Part shown: in pieces, positions 11,869-23,644 of the stretch
How the letters are laid out: each line of letters starts with the position of its first letter
How positions within the stretch are numbered: the first letter of the stretch is position 1
From: Cercopithifilaria johnstoni
Taxonomy: Eukaryota > Nematoda > Chromadorea > Rhabditida > Onchocercidae
NCBI GenBank assembly: GCA_916381525.1
Contig: CAKAEH010001347.1
Coordinates: forward strand, 1 to 64,000
Reading direction: 5' to 3'
DNA length: 64,000 nucleotides
Notes under the pieces: model-generated
What the model was told of the DNA's origin: nothing
Database searches by the model: none
The model's input: only the letters and a program-made list of their open reading frames with translations
Position numbers and translations under genes: made by a program

Positions 11869-14043
11869 TTATGCTATATTGTTCCTGTTCCTGTTGATGT
11901 TGTTGCTGTTCTTAGATATACTGTATCTGAAGAGGAGAGTTTCGTGATATTTTTCGAGAACATTCGAATTCAATAAGCTCGTAATAATGAACTACAATTT
12001 AAACAATTCAAAATTCTCGAAGTTTATTTTCAGTCAGATAATTATAAGAACAGCAATTGCTTAATTTAAGCAGCAACGATGGGTGATGATAGCTGTATTT
12101 GTAGTATATTTTTCATATGTGGTGACTATTATTATACACTGTTTTTAATATTGTTCGTGGAATATAACTTTAAATGTCACTCTCAGTTTTTGCATGTCGT
12201 AAACCCTCATAATATTTTTGTTCCTTGCAGCGCATCCAGTACGGGAAAATTCAACAGTGAATCTAAAAACAGATAGTGATAGAAATTTAATAACACGGGT
12301 CATCTTAATTTAACAATGTTGAGATATCGAAATCAAAAGTGGGTTTACGGGACTTCATTGCCTCTTTTATGTCTATATTTTGTTCCCTTCTTTCTTCCTT
12401 CATTCACTCGTCCAACGACAACAGCATCCTACCAAATTTGTGACTATATATATTATATTGGATATTGGATCAAATTACTACTGAAACAATGAAAATGAAT
12501 CATATTGCTCCAGCGGAAGACTAAAAATACTAACGCTCTAGGAAACAGCAGAAAGAAGTGAACCAGCAGCACGAAGGATAGTGGTGGTAAGCTGTGGTAG
12601 ATTCAAACTGACTCACCGACTATCATCGATTCCTTCTCAAATGCCAGAATTTCTCTTTGTAAATTTAAGTCAATGTCTCTCTGTGTTCCATCTTTCAGCA
12701 TTGCTGATTTGATAATGGTGCGAACATTCCTGTTTGTTCCGTAGCCGTTATGGTCATCTTAATTTGGTCCCTCACCTTACAGAAGCTGCATTTCTCTTAT
12801 TGTTATTGTTCATTATGAAAATATTGTTATAAAATTTCAAAAAATATTCTAATTAATTGGACTGGAGGAGATCAGTGCAAGTTCTAATTTACAAAAAATA
12901 CCCACAGAATTGTCGAAATTATGATACTGAGAGGTGTTTAGGGAAAAACTGCTATTATTCCAATTTCATTGCTACTTCAAAGCTTAATAACACGAGGATT
13001 TGAAGGCCTTTCTCATGGCAACATCTGACTTTATATCCGATGATAAAATAGACACTTTTGACACTTTTGATTATATTCTTTTAGGTTGTCGAAAAAAATA
13101 AGGTATGAAAAATATGGCAAACTGGCCTCCTAGCGAAGTATATGATTTAAAAAAATACATGATTGTATAGCTCAATTCATAAAAATGACTGTCGTACATT
13201 TTGTTAAACTCAATTTAAATAATTCGAAATATAAGCTATCACAATTGCTTGGAATGTCCAATTACCGTTGACAGAAGAGCTTCGTTCTGGTCGCGGCGAA
13301 GAATTGCTCATGAACGCCCCATTGATAGTGTAAAAGCGGACACTGGAGAGATTACTCCCACGCAATTTTCAAACAAAGCTGAGATGAAAAGAATTCTTGA
13401 GATGAGCGTAACTTACGTCGCACAAAGTTTCGAGCATACATTGGTAAATAAGTTGAAATTCATTGCAAAGAACACGAACTGATCTTTAGCCCTAATTGAG
13501 CACCTCGTAGCAAAGATCGTCTGACTATCAGATCCCACTTGATTAATGATGCTTCTTTCGTAAACGGCCAATTGTTTACAAGAAAGTAAATAGCCAACTT
13601 CTCATTTATATGCCTCATGGCTAATCCTTTTTCGCCTGTAAATCCGTGGCTACTTCCAAGGACTCGATTCCATTGAATTTTCAAAAGATGTGTTTAAATG
13701 AAGCTCTTTTGCAGTTTTAAAAGTTACGCATCCTATATTCTTTTCTGGAGATTCGGTTTGATTGTACATCTAAGAAAACAAAGCTTTATAATTTTTAAAC
13801 TTTCATTTCTGGTCCTTACGATACTTAATGTTTCATTGTATAGGTAAAAACGGCCTAAACTTCAAATATTACTTGAAACAAACTTTAAATACATCGTATT
13901 TCATGCATCGAAATCCTTGAAAACAGCAGAACCCTGCAGAAATGTTTTTAACATTCAAAACTTTCTTTAATGCATATTTACATATCTCTTTAAAATTTTC
14001 GTTCTGTTCTTCAAACTTGTCCAGCATGAAATCAGATTAAAAG
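11869..14043. other. Convergent intergenic region between mdl-1 and dpy-19
   Basis: The two genes are transcribed toward each other, so this interval holds both 3' UTRs. I found no open exon with family resemblance. The ORF at 13249-13482 (+, 77 codons) has no flanking splice sites or recognisable motif. Confidence 0.6.
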
Positions 14044-17000
14044 TTAATTATTGCCGAGTACTTGATAAACACGAAAAGTGGGATTTTCAAATACTAGCTT
14101 GAAATAAAATTTCGTTTCATTATCAACATAGCGTATTCGATCACAGAACCGTTTCTCTGCATCTATTTCTGCAATATAATACTCGGTGATACAGAAAACC
14201 AAATTTGCGTACCATGCTAATGTTCTTATAAGTTCCATTTTTTAACAGAAAAAACATGCAGCAAAATGTATCAACTTTTTCAATTCTATGATAGAATCTA
14301 AGGATTGAATAGCTTCCCAAGATAGAATTGTGTGTCAATTTTCTTTATAATTCATATACATACTTACAATAAGTTACAATCAAATCTCACTTTTTGGCAT
14401 GGCGTACTCCGGCATATCACCATTGGCAAGATCCACCAGATCTTTTGTTGAGCATCCCGTTGAGGCAGCCAAACATATACTGTCTTCCAATATAATGTAA
14501 TCTACCTTATGAATTGTCAAAATTTCATGCATTTCGGCGACAGTTTTTCGACCATACATCTGAGAAAAATTTTAGTACAACGACAAGTGAGTTAGTTATT
14601 CTTTTTCCAAAACATATTTCAAATATTTAAGAACAGCAAATTCAAAACTTTACATCAGATTCGTACAGTACCTAACCTGGTAAAGCTGTAATGTCCGATC
14701 ACGCAGCCACTTATCTTCAAAGTGTGGATGATTAGCCAAGTATCTTCCTGTGCAAGCTTTTACTCCAGCCATCAACTGCATACTTCCTGCCCATGACGTT
14801 AAAGGTCGCGTTGACCTTTTGATCCATTCCATCAACGCAACAGTATCCGGATCATAAAATTCCTGAATTGACACTTAGTTTTTGATCGTCGCACACATAG
14901 CTCACTTCTGAATAAAAATCATTCGGAAACAAAGTTTATATAAAGTGAGAATATCTGTACGAATGCATAAATAAAACTCGTGAACTATACTTGCTCATTC
15001 GCCATTTGTTCCTTATAAATACCATAATGATTGTATAGCAAAGTTGTGATTGTAGCTATTACTACTACTTGAACAACAAACCGTCCCGAGTACTTCGAAA
15101 TCCTGAAGTACTGCAGATCTTATCCTACGTTTCTTTACTCTCAACAAAACAACTGCTCAACTACCTGAACTTATTGTTTGTGCGTTATTTTTTCTTACCA
15201 TTTATCTTCAAACAACTGCAACTCATATGCATCTCACAGATTACAACTATTTAATAAAACATTTTTAAATAAGTTTCATTGCTTCTCCACACGTACCTTA
15301 ATATGAATAGTGAAATATTGTAATGTAATAAAGAGAATGAAGCCTTACTTACATCACAGGTAATATGCATGCAACAAGGGCAATTTGCGGGAACCAAAGG
15401 TACTTCATTCGGAGAGTAAAAACAGCAATTATTCCACATAACATTGACTGAATGACGATAAAAACCGTTTCTGGCCCAAAATGATCGATAAATGCAGGCA
15501 CTACAAGAATGTATGCAAACTAAGAAAAAACTAAGGATTCTCTTATTTAAATCAATAATGACATTACCAGATCCTCGATCACAGCATTGCAGCGCAACTG
15601 AATATATCGTCATCAGGGTAACAATGAGTATTGATGCTGTGAACAGCGGAAAACAACCATTCAGCGATGTTCGCCGAAAGAAGTCACTATCGAGATAAGC
15701 GAAAGCTCCGTGACACAAATATAACGCACTTTCGAAGGGTACTGAGGACCTAAATAAGGCCAATTTTTCAGAGCGACTAGCACTAAACGAAAAAAGTGTA
15801 AAATTATCACTATATCGGAAAGATACAAGTTAGCAATCTCTGTATGAAAAGTCTATGAAAAGTTAATACAATATTGTCATATATATATTTGATTATCCAG
15901 CCTCAGTTAATTGTTACCATTTTCAGCCCCCTTCATATCAAGCTTCTTCATATTATAATTATATTTTAGTTATTCATAATGTAAGTCTACAGTAAATAGA
16001 GATAAAGTGAACAGAATTGCTTACCAAATACAAGAAAATATAACTACCTGGAAATTAAGCCAATTTTAGCCTTTACAAAAGTCCATACATGGGTGTCAGC
16101 TTCAGCACCTACAAGATAACGAAGAAACCAGCTTAGCGATAGCGTTAATGCAACGATACAAACAGACTTCAGCAATATTATACTCAGTCGACCCCTGTAA
16201 TTTTGTCATAAATGGAAATAAAAGGAATAGTAGCAGAAATAATAAGGAGATAGTGGAAACATGCTAAAAATAAATGTATTAACATACACTGACCACTTTC
16301 AATCAGTAAAAGGATTGTTATCCACTGCAACAAACCTTTCAGTTTTAGTTGTTAAACGAAGGATCACAATGGAGCTTAAATTAAAGGCCGTACAAATGGA
16401 AGCAATATTCATTGGTTGGCCAAACTGCGCTAATACAACCAAGAAAAATGCTTGTGACTGCAGCAAGAGAAGCGAAATAATGGTGGATGATAGATGAGGT
16501 ATAATAAGACTCATTCCAACCAGAGATATCGACTGTAGCACCAAGATGAACTGCAGCTGTTACGATATTATCGACCCCAAAAATATCATTTCTTCAAATG
16601 TTCAAGAAGCTCACTTCTTCAATTATAATGTAGTCTACCAGAGAGCCTTCACGAAAAACTGTGATGAAGAAATCACACCTCACTACAACAATTAATCGAG
16701 CAACCGAAGCGTTTCAAACGTGAGCCATCACCTAATCTCTTTCTTCAATTCCACTTTCTTCCTTTTTGATGGTTTTATTTCAAAATTTGAGCTTTTATAG
16801 CATACCACAAAGCCATATCATCTTAACCTTGCAGTGACCCTAAAACTACTTTTTCTATTTCGGCACCAATATTTAGTCGTACGATAGGAAGAGAAATCGT
16901 TCTCACCATATAACAGAACGTCGAAAATAACTACTAAAACTCTCTTCATTCTACGCATATTTTGCAATTTCGACTTATTTTGCAATTTTGCAATCACGCT

Positions 17001-18110
17001 GAATGTCGATTAAACTATCAGGATTGCTACATAGCAAAACAGTAGTGAAAAAAAAAATGCAATACAGAGAAGTTACCTGATTAAACTGCCAAAATAAAGC
17101 AAATAGGAAGGTGGAGAAGAAAAAGATAAAATAGTATTTTTTGCAAGCAATATTGGACAACCGCAGTACGATAACAATGCACGCGTTTTGCAACCAGAAA
17201 AACGGCAATGCAAAATTTTCCCGCAAATTAACAGTGAAGAAAACTCGAGTGCTATCATCGATGTTTGTGAGCATCCATGTGAAAACAAGCAATCCATAGA
17301 GCCAACTAAAAAGTTTTCATTTGAATTTGCTGCATATTTTCGAAATGTAGAGGCTGAAAAAAAAGAAGCAAATAAAAGAAAATGATTTGCCTTCCGGTTA
17401 GAGCCCAAGCAAGAAGAAACAGTGTTGTAACGCCGAATCCGGCAAAAGCAAAGCATGAATAGACATAAAATAGGATTGGTTTAGGTAAATAGTAGTCCCG
17501 AAGCAATCGAAACGATGCAAAAAATTTGTATAAAACAGCGAGTATCAACTCTTGGTAAATGTTGAACCGTTCGAATACGTTAATTTGACGAGGGAATTCA
17601 GTGCTGAAACGAAGTAATCAATTACCGATCCACCAGATGTTTTGAATCTAAGTTTTAGAACTTACTGCTTGCTTAAGCTGTTGTCCAAGATCTAGCAGAC
17701 GAATAATGAAATACTATGCTTACCTGTTATCATGCATCAATGCATAAATTGTGCTATTAAATGACATCTGGGGATGAACGGCAAACTTATAATAGAAGTA
17801 ATAAAGACCGGCTTCAGTCCTCAATGATATCTCCTGTTCAACTTGCTCGATATGCGAAAACCAAAGTTTCGTCTCATGTAACTCCTGCATATACCTGAAA
17901 TAGCTTATTCTTCCACTACCAATACAGGATCCAATAAAAGTTATCAAGGAGAAATGGAACCTACTTTCCAAAAATGAAACCACATAACAGTGTCACCATA
18001 AAACCAATATAATTCGAAAGACCATCGAAATTTAAATTCAGTCGCTTGCTTAGTACTTGATAGGATGACAACGGAATGCGTTCCGCTGACTTGGAAACTT
18101 CGTAATCCAT
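14044..18110 (-). CDS. dpy-19: DPY-19-type protein C-mannosyltransferase
   Basis: Exons read on the minus strand: 18110-17965, 17894-17724, 17603-17391, 17305-17077, 16550-16336, 16194-16048, 15749 to about 15563, 15519-15353, about 15221-15199, 15102-14991, 14862-14677, 14559-14391 and 14168-14044, giving about 690 residues. The family N-terminal block is clear: W-FSHIEQVEQEISLRTEAGLYY, HDNR, then ERFNIYQELILAVLY. Many hydrophobic helices follow, with DDSTRVFFTVNLRENF-LPFFWLQ. The C-terminal luminal part has EWIKRSTRPLTSWAGSM, ANHPHFED-WLRDRT and a final KLVFENPTFRVYQV. DPY-19 proteins are ER multi-membrane enzymes that C-mannosylate tryptophans of thrombospondin repeats; in C. elegans DPY-19 acts in neuroblast migration. 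One intron (17390-17306) starts with GC instead of GT. Phase could not be fixed at the junctions after 15749 and 15353. Confidence 0.93.
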
Positions 18111-19171
18111 TTAATCGGTGTCAGAGTATGCGTAAAGATACATAGAATGAGGCAGTATTTTATCAGTGTTGAGGAAACAAATTAATTGAAAAGCTCCTGA
18201 AATAACAGCTTTCAGTCCTAACTAACATACTGTATCGCATGGTCTCTCTAACACGTATTTTCTATAAAGAATTTATGTTGCTTGTTAGTCGCCGAACATT
18301 ATCAAGTTGAAAATTCAAAATCTACAACACGAGTGTGGTCAGCTGCGCGCATAGTCAGGGTCATCAAAACTGAATATGCAGCTACAATCAAATTAAGTGG
18401 TCCCTCTCGATAATAGCATCGCTACCACAAATTATTTCACTATGATAGACATTTTCCACATCAGTTCTGGGAAATAATGGACCATACAAATCATCTTAGT
18501 CTCTTTGCATGGATTCAATATCGTCAGACACATCAAATACGAAGTTCTCGTTAAAATAAATTAAGCCTCAGAGATAACGACTCACCAAACTGAACCACTT
18601 CTATCGTATCATATGATACGTCGACGCCAGACAGAGAAATGTCTCCCCGTAACAAAGACCACCAACATTACCATCACCTATTATATGCCCACTTTTAATG
18701 AAATCTTTCCCCCACTCCATTTAAACCCTTATTGCCATTGCACAAGACTACATATCAGTTTTTTACATGATCTTCAAAAACTTAAATTACCAATGGAACC
18801 AAGGTTCTATGAACAAGAATGTAAGAATTCCGTTTTGCGCTTCTCGTTTTTATAAAACAAGTTCAGGATGAGTAAAAAAAACTAATCCAATTATTTGGCA
18901 CAAAAAACTTGCTATTAGACGTCTTTTAACGATTTATAAAAAAGGCGCGCTATACTTCTTTTTTCGTAATTTAATCATGAGTTGAACTTCTTTACAAACT
19001 AATGAAAATGCATTCATTATTTAATAAATGAATAAAAGAAAAGCGGAATATAATATAAGAACATATCAACACAACAATAAATCAGAATGGTGGTTGATGA
19101 ATTGAAAAGATGCCATCTGGAACCCTTTTTACGCCCACAAAAAAACTTCGTTCATTAAACATTAAAAGAAT
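18111..19171. other. Upstream region of dpy-19
   Basis: No coding signal supported. It contains a perfect 16-bp palindrome at 18605-18620, about 500 bp upstream of the dpy-19 start. The promoter presumably lies here, but no core element is recognisable. Confidence 0.5.
18605..18620. repeat. Perfect 16-bp palindrome
   Basis: CGTATCATATGATACG equals its own reverse complement. It lies in the presumed dpy-19 promoter region. A dimeric factor site is possible, but chance is not excluded. Confidence 0.6.
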
Positions 19172-21200
19172 CTAAGCTTCAACGTAATCCATCTGTCTCA
19201 TCAAATAATGCGCTGTCGATTCAGCAATAGTAAGCAATGGATGATCTCGAATTTCACTTTCTTCGCGTCCAATACTGACTACCTGAAAAAAATCAACAAA
19301 TCATAATTCAAACTATGAGCATATGAGCAGTTTAGCACAATGATCACGCAAATTGGCTAGGAACTAGACTATTCTTTTGCTGTTCCGAACTCGGATATGA
19401 TACCTTAAAATGAATAGTATTACCAAATTAGAGCTAAATGAATCGTTTTTAAGAGTTATTAAGGGTTTTGATCTCGGACTTAAGATTCAGTATATATTTT
19501 TCTAAAAAACAAATGGAGTCGAAATAACTAAAAAGAAGAAGAGGAAAAATGAGAAGAAAAGGAAACAACACGAGAGAGATGAGGGTTCTAGTCTCACACT
19601 TCTAGCCTCCTTACCTCTGTTTTTACACAAAAGTGACACAAGGCAGCTAATTAGCTAGTACCTACTGTCTATTCATCATTCTCCTTTCCATTAATAATTG
19701 TAATGACAACGAGATCTATCAAATACTCAAATAAGTTATAAGAAATTTGTTATATTCGCCCTATATTATTATGATCTAAAAAAACACCTGGTCAATGTTT
19801 GGTAGACGCTAATGCGTTCATTACCTTGCAAGCTGTGCTGTTTAAATTCGCAAATAGTTCTTATCGTTGCTAGTCTTTATTATCTAAATACGCGTACAAA
19901 GGCAATCCCTTATCTTTTCTGGTTCAATAACAGAATCCCGAACCAACAGCTGCAAAAATTAAAAACTAACTCACCTTGATGATCTTATTTAATTCCTTCC
20001 GCGCAACGGCATTTTTAACCAAATCATCTAAAGCAATATTTCCTCCCTTTCTTCTTTGCTCATCACCATCTTCCTGCAGTAATATCATTTCTTAATAGAA
20101 ATGACATTATTTATATTTAAACTGATAACAACTTCCTTCTTATGAAAAACGACAGCTCTTACACCAATGAAAACGGGTAATTACAAAATTACGGACTTAC
20201 AATTCCATTTGCATTGTGGTCTGTTCCATGTGACAATTGATAACCACAATTTCTCAATGCAAATCTTACTTTTGCCGTAGCACTCTTTATCAATAATATT
20301 AGTGATCGCTCCACAGCTGGAAAAATTTTCAAATCATTTGATTATCACGTGAAAGCGATCTTAACATGCAATCAAAAAGTTTTGATTGAAAAAACTAATA
20401 AAACTAAAAATAATTATGAACATTACTGAAAAGCAGTTTATCTAAATATAAGACACAGTGTATAATAAGCGTATAGTAAGTTTTTTAAAAAAAAAATAAC
20501 TTGTTTTCAAAACCCGTGCTACATAACTCTCCTTGTGGTCATTCAGCACTTCTGAATACTGTCTGGTTTCGGAATGTTGATAGGTTTTCTCAACTTTCTT
20601 TCCTTCACTGCATACAATATCAACGCTAAAAAAAATTTCAAAAACAAAGAGAAGTCAATTAAATATTTTTTTCAAACTAAAGTCACTTCCATATCTGGAA
20701 TAAAACTAAACTTTGCAAACATACTCTTTCATCCAGATCTCATTATCTACTTGAATATAACACAGATGAAATGATGAATTACTTTTGGCGCTTATCCGAA
20801 GGACGCATCAACGATAAATGAAAACTCCCAAATAACAAACCAATAGCGGATGATGCTTTCAGACCAAATCCACTTCCACGTCTGAAGCACAGGCAAACGT
20901 TCAAAATTCATCAGCTTGTTCAAATTTTAATCTCTTTCTACTTGATATATTGACCACTTTTCTTCAAACTCATAAAAACCAGCCTCCAAAAAGCATGTTA
21001 AACATCTTATCATGATAATAAACCTATATACAAATTATATACGTCAAGTTCCCGAGTATGCCTTCCAAACTGAGACAAACTTACGTATCAACCATACATT
21101 TCGGATCATTCACCGTATTATGCAGTTTAAATATTGATTTGCAACGCAGATAGCGATAGATATTCCGGTAGTATCCAACACCAAACAGATCAAAAATTGG
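19172..21200 (-). CDS. Unrecognised spliced gene, 3' part
   Basis: Five minus-strand segments have matching splice phases: 21200-21085, 20881-20841 (the donor could instead be at 20865), 20316-20201, 20073-19975 and 19282-19172, ending in a stop. The joined peptide includes PIFDLFGVGYYRNIYRYL, a CKSIFKLHNTVNDPKCMVDT block, GSGFGLKASSAI, VERSLILLIKSATAKVRFAL, a charged linker with IALDDLVKNAVARKEL, and a C-terminus HPLLTIAESTAHYLMRQMDYVEA. Consistent phases across four introns and standard GT donors argue that it is a real gene. Upstream exons must exist beyond 21.2 kb; one possible short piece starts near 21554 (LDDI). No signal peptide or membrane helix is obvious in the visible part. I do not recognise the family and assign no function. 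Confidence 0.6.
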
Positions 21201-23179
21201 CTATAAAAGTTATACATGGATTAAATTGAAGTGGTCGGAAATACAAGATGTTGCTATGCATGACCAGATCACATCTTGCTATTTAGTGACACGTCCAAGA
21301 AAAAAGAAATGAAAGGCTTTTTCTATAGCACCCGAAGTGAAGGAAAAGATTCCAGACATCTAGCATAAGTAAGGATAATGAAAAGTGGGTACACAAAACG
21401 CCTCTGATGCAGTAAAGTTTATGTCTTCAAAAATGAAAAAAAAAACCACAAAAATTAACCCGAGGATTAGTGAACATATTGACGTCTCAAGCCGATTAAC
21501 CACAGTACATTATAACGTTGCCAAGATCCAACGTTTACCAATATCATCCAACTGAAAACAAAAAAAGACAATAACACATCTTAGGAATAAGAAACTCGAA
21601 TAACAAAAATACAAATAAGAAATGCCCATACCTATACAATAGGTCTAACTTTGTCTTATTTCCATTTAATCCTGCAAACGTCCACATAAATTGTTTCTCA
21701 TTTTTTTTTAATACCAAGTGTTCTCAGTCCTTGTTATAACATATATGATGCATATTTTGCAAGTTTATCAATTCATCATAACATGCACGATTTCAACCGT
21801 ATCAATTCTTGCGACTCTCGTAGTGATAGGGATTCGAATTTCACAAAGATGATGCTAATAATTAACAAAATTAAAAGATCTCCCAGTAACTTCAGCCTGG
21901 CTCTACACAACGCTAATAATCTGGACGTCTACCACTTCAACTAAAATCTTACCTCCACCTTTCAGCCTTTTACTTATTCAAAGAAGGAACTCGGGACTTC
22001 GGAAGAAGTCCAAGAAACTCCGCAGGAAGTAAAACGAGATCAATTCAGCCAATCAAATCTGAAACATTCCAAACAATCAAAACATTAACCGACTGCACAA
22101 CACTTTTATTGGTCCACTGTGCAACACTTATGCAACTAACTCCACAAATTAGGTTGGGTGACTGGACGGACGAAACTTGTAGTGATTCAGAACAGTGGTA
22201 GGTAAAGACTGTGCTGTTGAGTATAGTTGAACAGGATAGGATGATAGCTTCTGATTGCTTATCTGCTCATTTGGGATTTTCTTGACTCCAATATTTTTTC
22301 GAATTAGGTTCCTTGCAAGGGACTTCTCAGGGATATCCCATATTTTTGATATTCTTCTCTGGTTTCATAGAAGTTTTAGTGGACCGAAACCTGAAGTTTA
22401 GCGTAAATTGAAATTTTATGGGAATTTGGACACAAAAGGGAATATTTTCAGCATTAGTTATTCCAAAAAAAAAAACCCATTTTCTTAAAATGAAAAAACT
22501 GGACAAGAGCGTGAAAATGACGTGGGAGTTTTAATAAACAAGAGGAATAGTCGAACTGTTTATATCTGTTGACTCAGATATAAACAGTTCAAGTATTCTG
22601 TTCTTGGAGTTAACACGCAACAAAATAAACCTTTAGATTAACAAACATGCATAGCGCTGGAAAGTGTATGAAAACAGTTTGTGGAACGGATATATAAGAT
22701 ACTACTCATCTATCATGAATTTTTCACTTCCCCTCATCCATGAGCCTACTTTTCCATCCTCCAATTATTGACTTATTTACTTATTCTACTGAGTTGACAG
22801 CAATGAGTCAGGTTTCACGGATACGATAACAACATGTCATTTATAATAATCTTTGGAAAGAAGTTCAGAATTTTGACCATTAAATCAGTCATGCGCTGTT
22901 GACAATTGGTAATGCTCGCTCTTTGCAGATCAGCATCAGCACCGTCCGCTTAACAGACATGTCTAGAAAGTACTTCGCCAATACCTATTTACCGTCAATT
23001 CAATGCAAGAGATCTTTTAAGGATAGTGGAAGTTTTTTTACATCCAAATCTCATATGGCACGGACACCTGAATAATCACGTAATTGTGAGCAAAGTATTG
23101 CAAGGAAAGTTCTTAAAAACAGACCGTCAACTTCTTGTTAGATGTTTAATTTTAGTAAGGTAAATGGCAGTGGAATAGT
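21201..23179. other. Intergenic or 5' region of the unrecognised minus-strand gene
   Basis: It may contain further 5' exons of the gene ending at 19172, but none could be joined with confidence. A perfect 38-bp inverted repeat lies at 22553-22590. Confidence 0.4.
22553..22590. repeat. Perfect inverted repeat: 16-bp arms, 6-base loop
   Basis: The left arm GAACTGTTTATATCTG (22553-22568) is followed by TTGACT and the exact reverse complement at 22575-22590. It would form a strong hairpin or cruciform. No tract of T follows and no gene end is near, so a terminator role is unlikely. Candidates are a small-RNA precursor stem or the remnant of a MITE end. Confidence 0.9.
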
Positions 23180-23644
23180 TTATCGACAGATTGATAACCT
23201 GTTCAGGATTGACCATTGGACAGCTATCTGGCTACCAGTTATCAAGAGTGAAGTGAACGCGAACAATGGAGATCGATCAACATGGTAACTACATACTGCA
23301 AAGGTACCAGTGAAAATCAATCTCACTTGTCCTACTTCATGACGATGGCGGCTACGGAATGGGATAGTGACACTACATACGACGGCATTAGTCATTACAG
23401 TACATCTCGTGAATGATGGATGAAAGCTAATATTGCCGGTGCCATAGAGATGGGCTCGATATGACTGGTCTGTGGATAGATCATCTATTTGAATTGAAAA
23501 GGTACTCAAGTAACCTTGAAAACTTTTAAATATCATTACCGAACGATTGCAAATTTGATTGACAGCAGGCGCTCTATGGGTCATTCCGGGCTGAATTATA
23601 TTTTGGTTGAAGCAGTAAAGTAACAAAAAATTGCGTCTTTTCAT
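23180..23644 (-). CDS. Hypothetical 154-residue ORF
   Basis: An uninterrupted minus-strand frame starts at ATG (23644-23642) and ends at a stop at 23180. The protein has a hydrophobic stretch after MKRRNFLLLYCF, several cysteines and a moderately hydrophobic C-terminal half. No domain is recognised and no introns are needed, which is unlike the other genes here. A frame of this length is only mildly unlikely by chance at this base composition. Confidence 0.2.
   Translation of the reverse strand: MKRRNFLLLYCFNQNIIQPGMTHRAPAVNQICNRSVMIFKSFQGYLSTFSIQIDDLSTDQSYRAHLYGTGNISFHPSFTRCTVMTNAVVCSVTIPFRSRHRHEVGQVRLIFTGTFAVCSYHVDRSPLFAFTSLLITGSQIAVQWSILNRLSICR

Noticed and set aside
17073..17456. 127-codon minus-strand ORF with several cysteines
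   Set aside because: Out-of-frame reading through two dpy-19 exons and the GC-AG intron between them.
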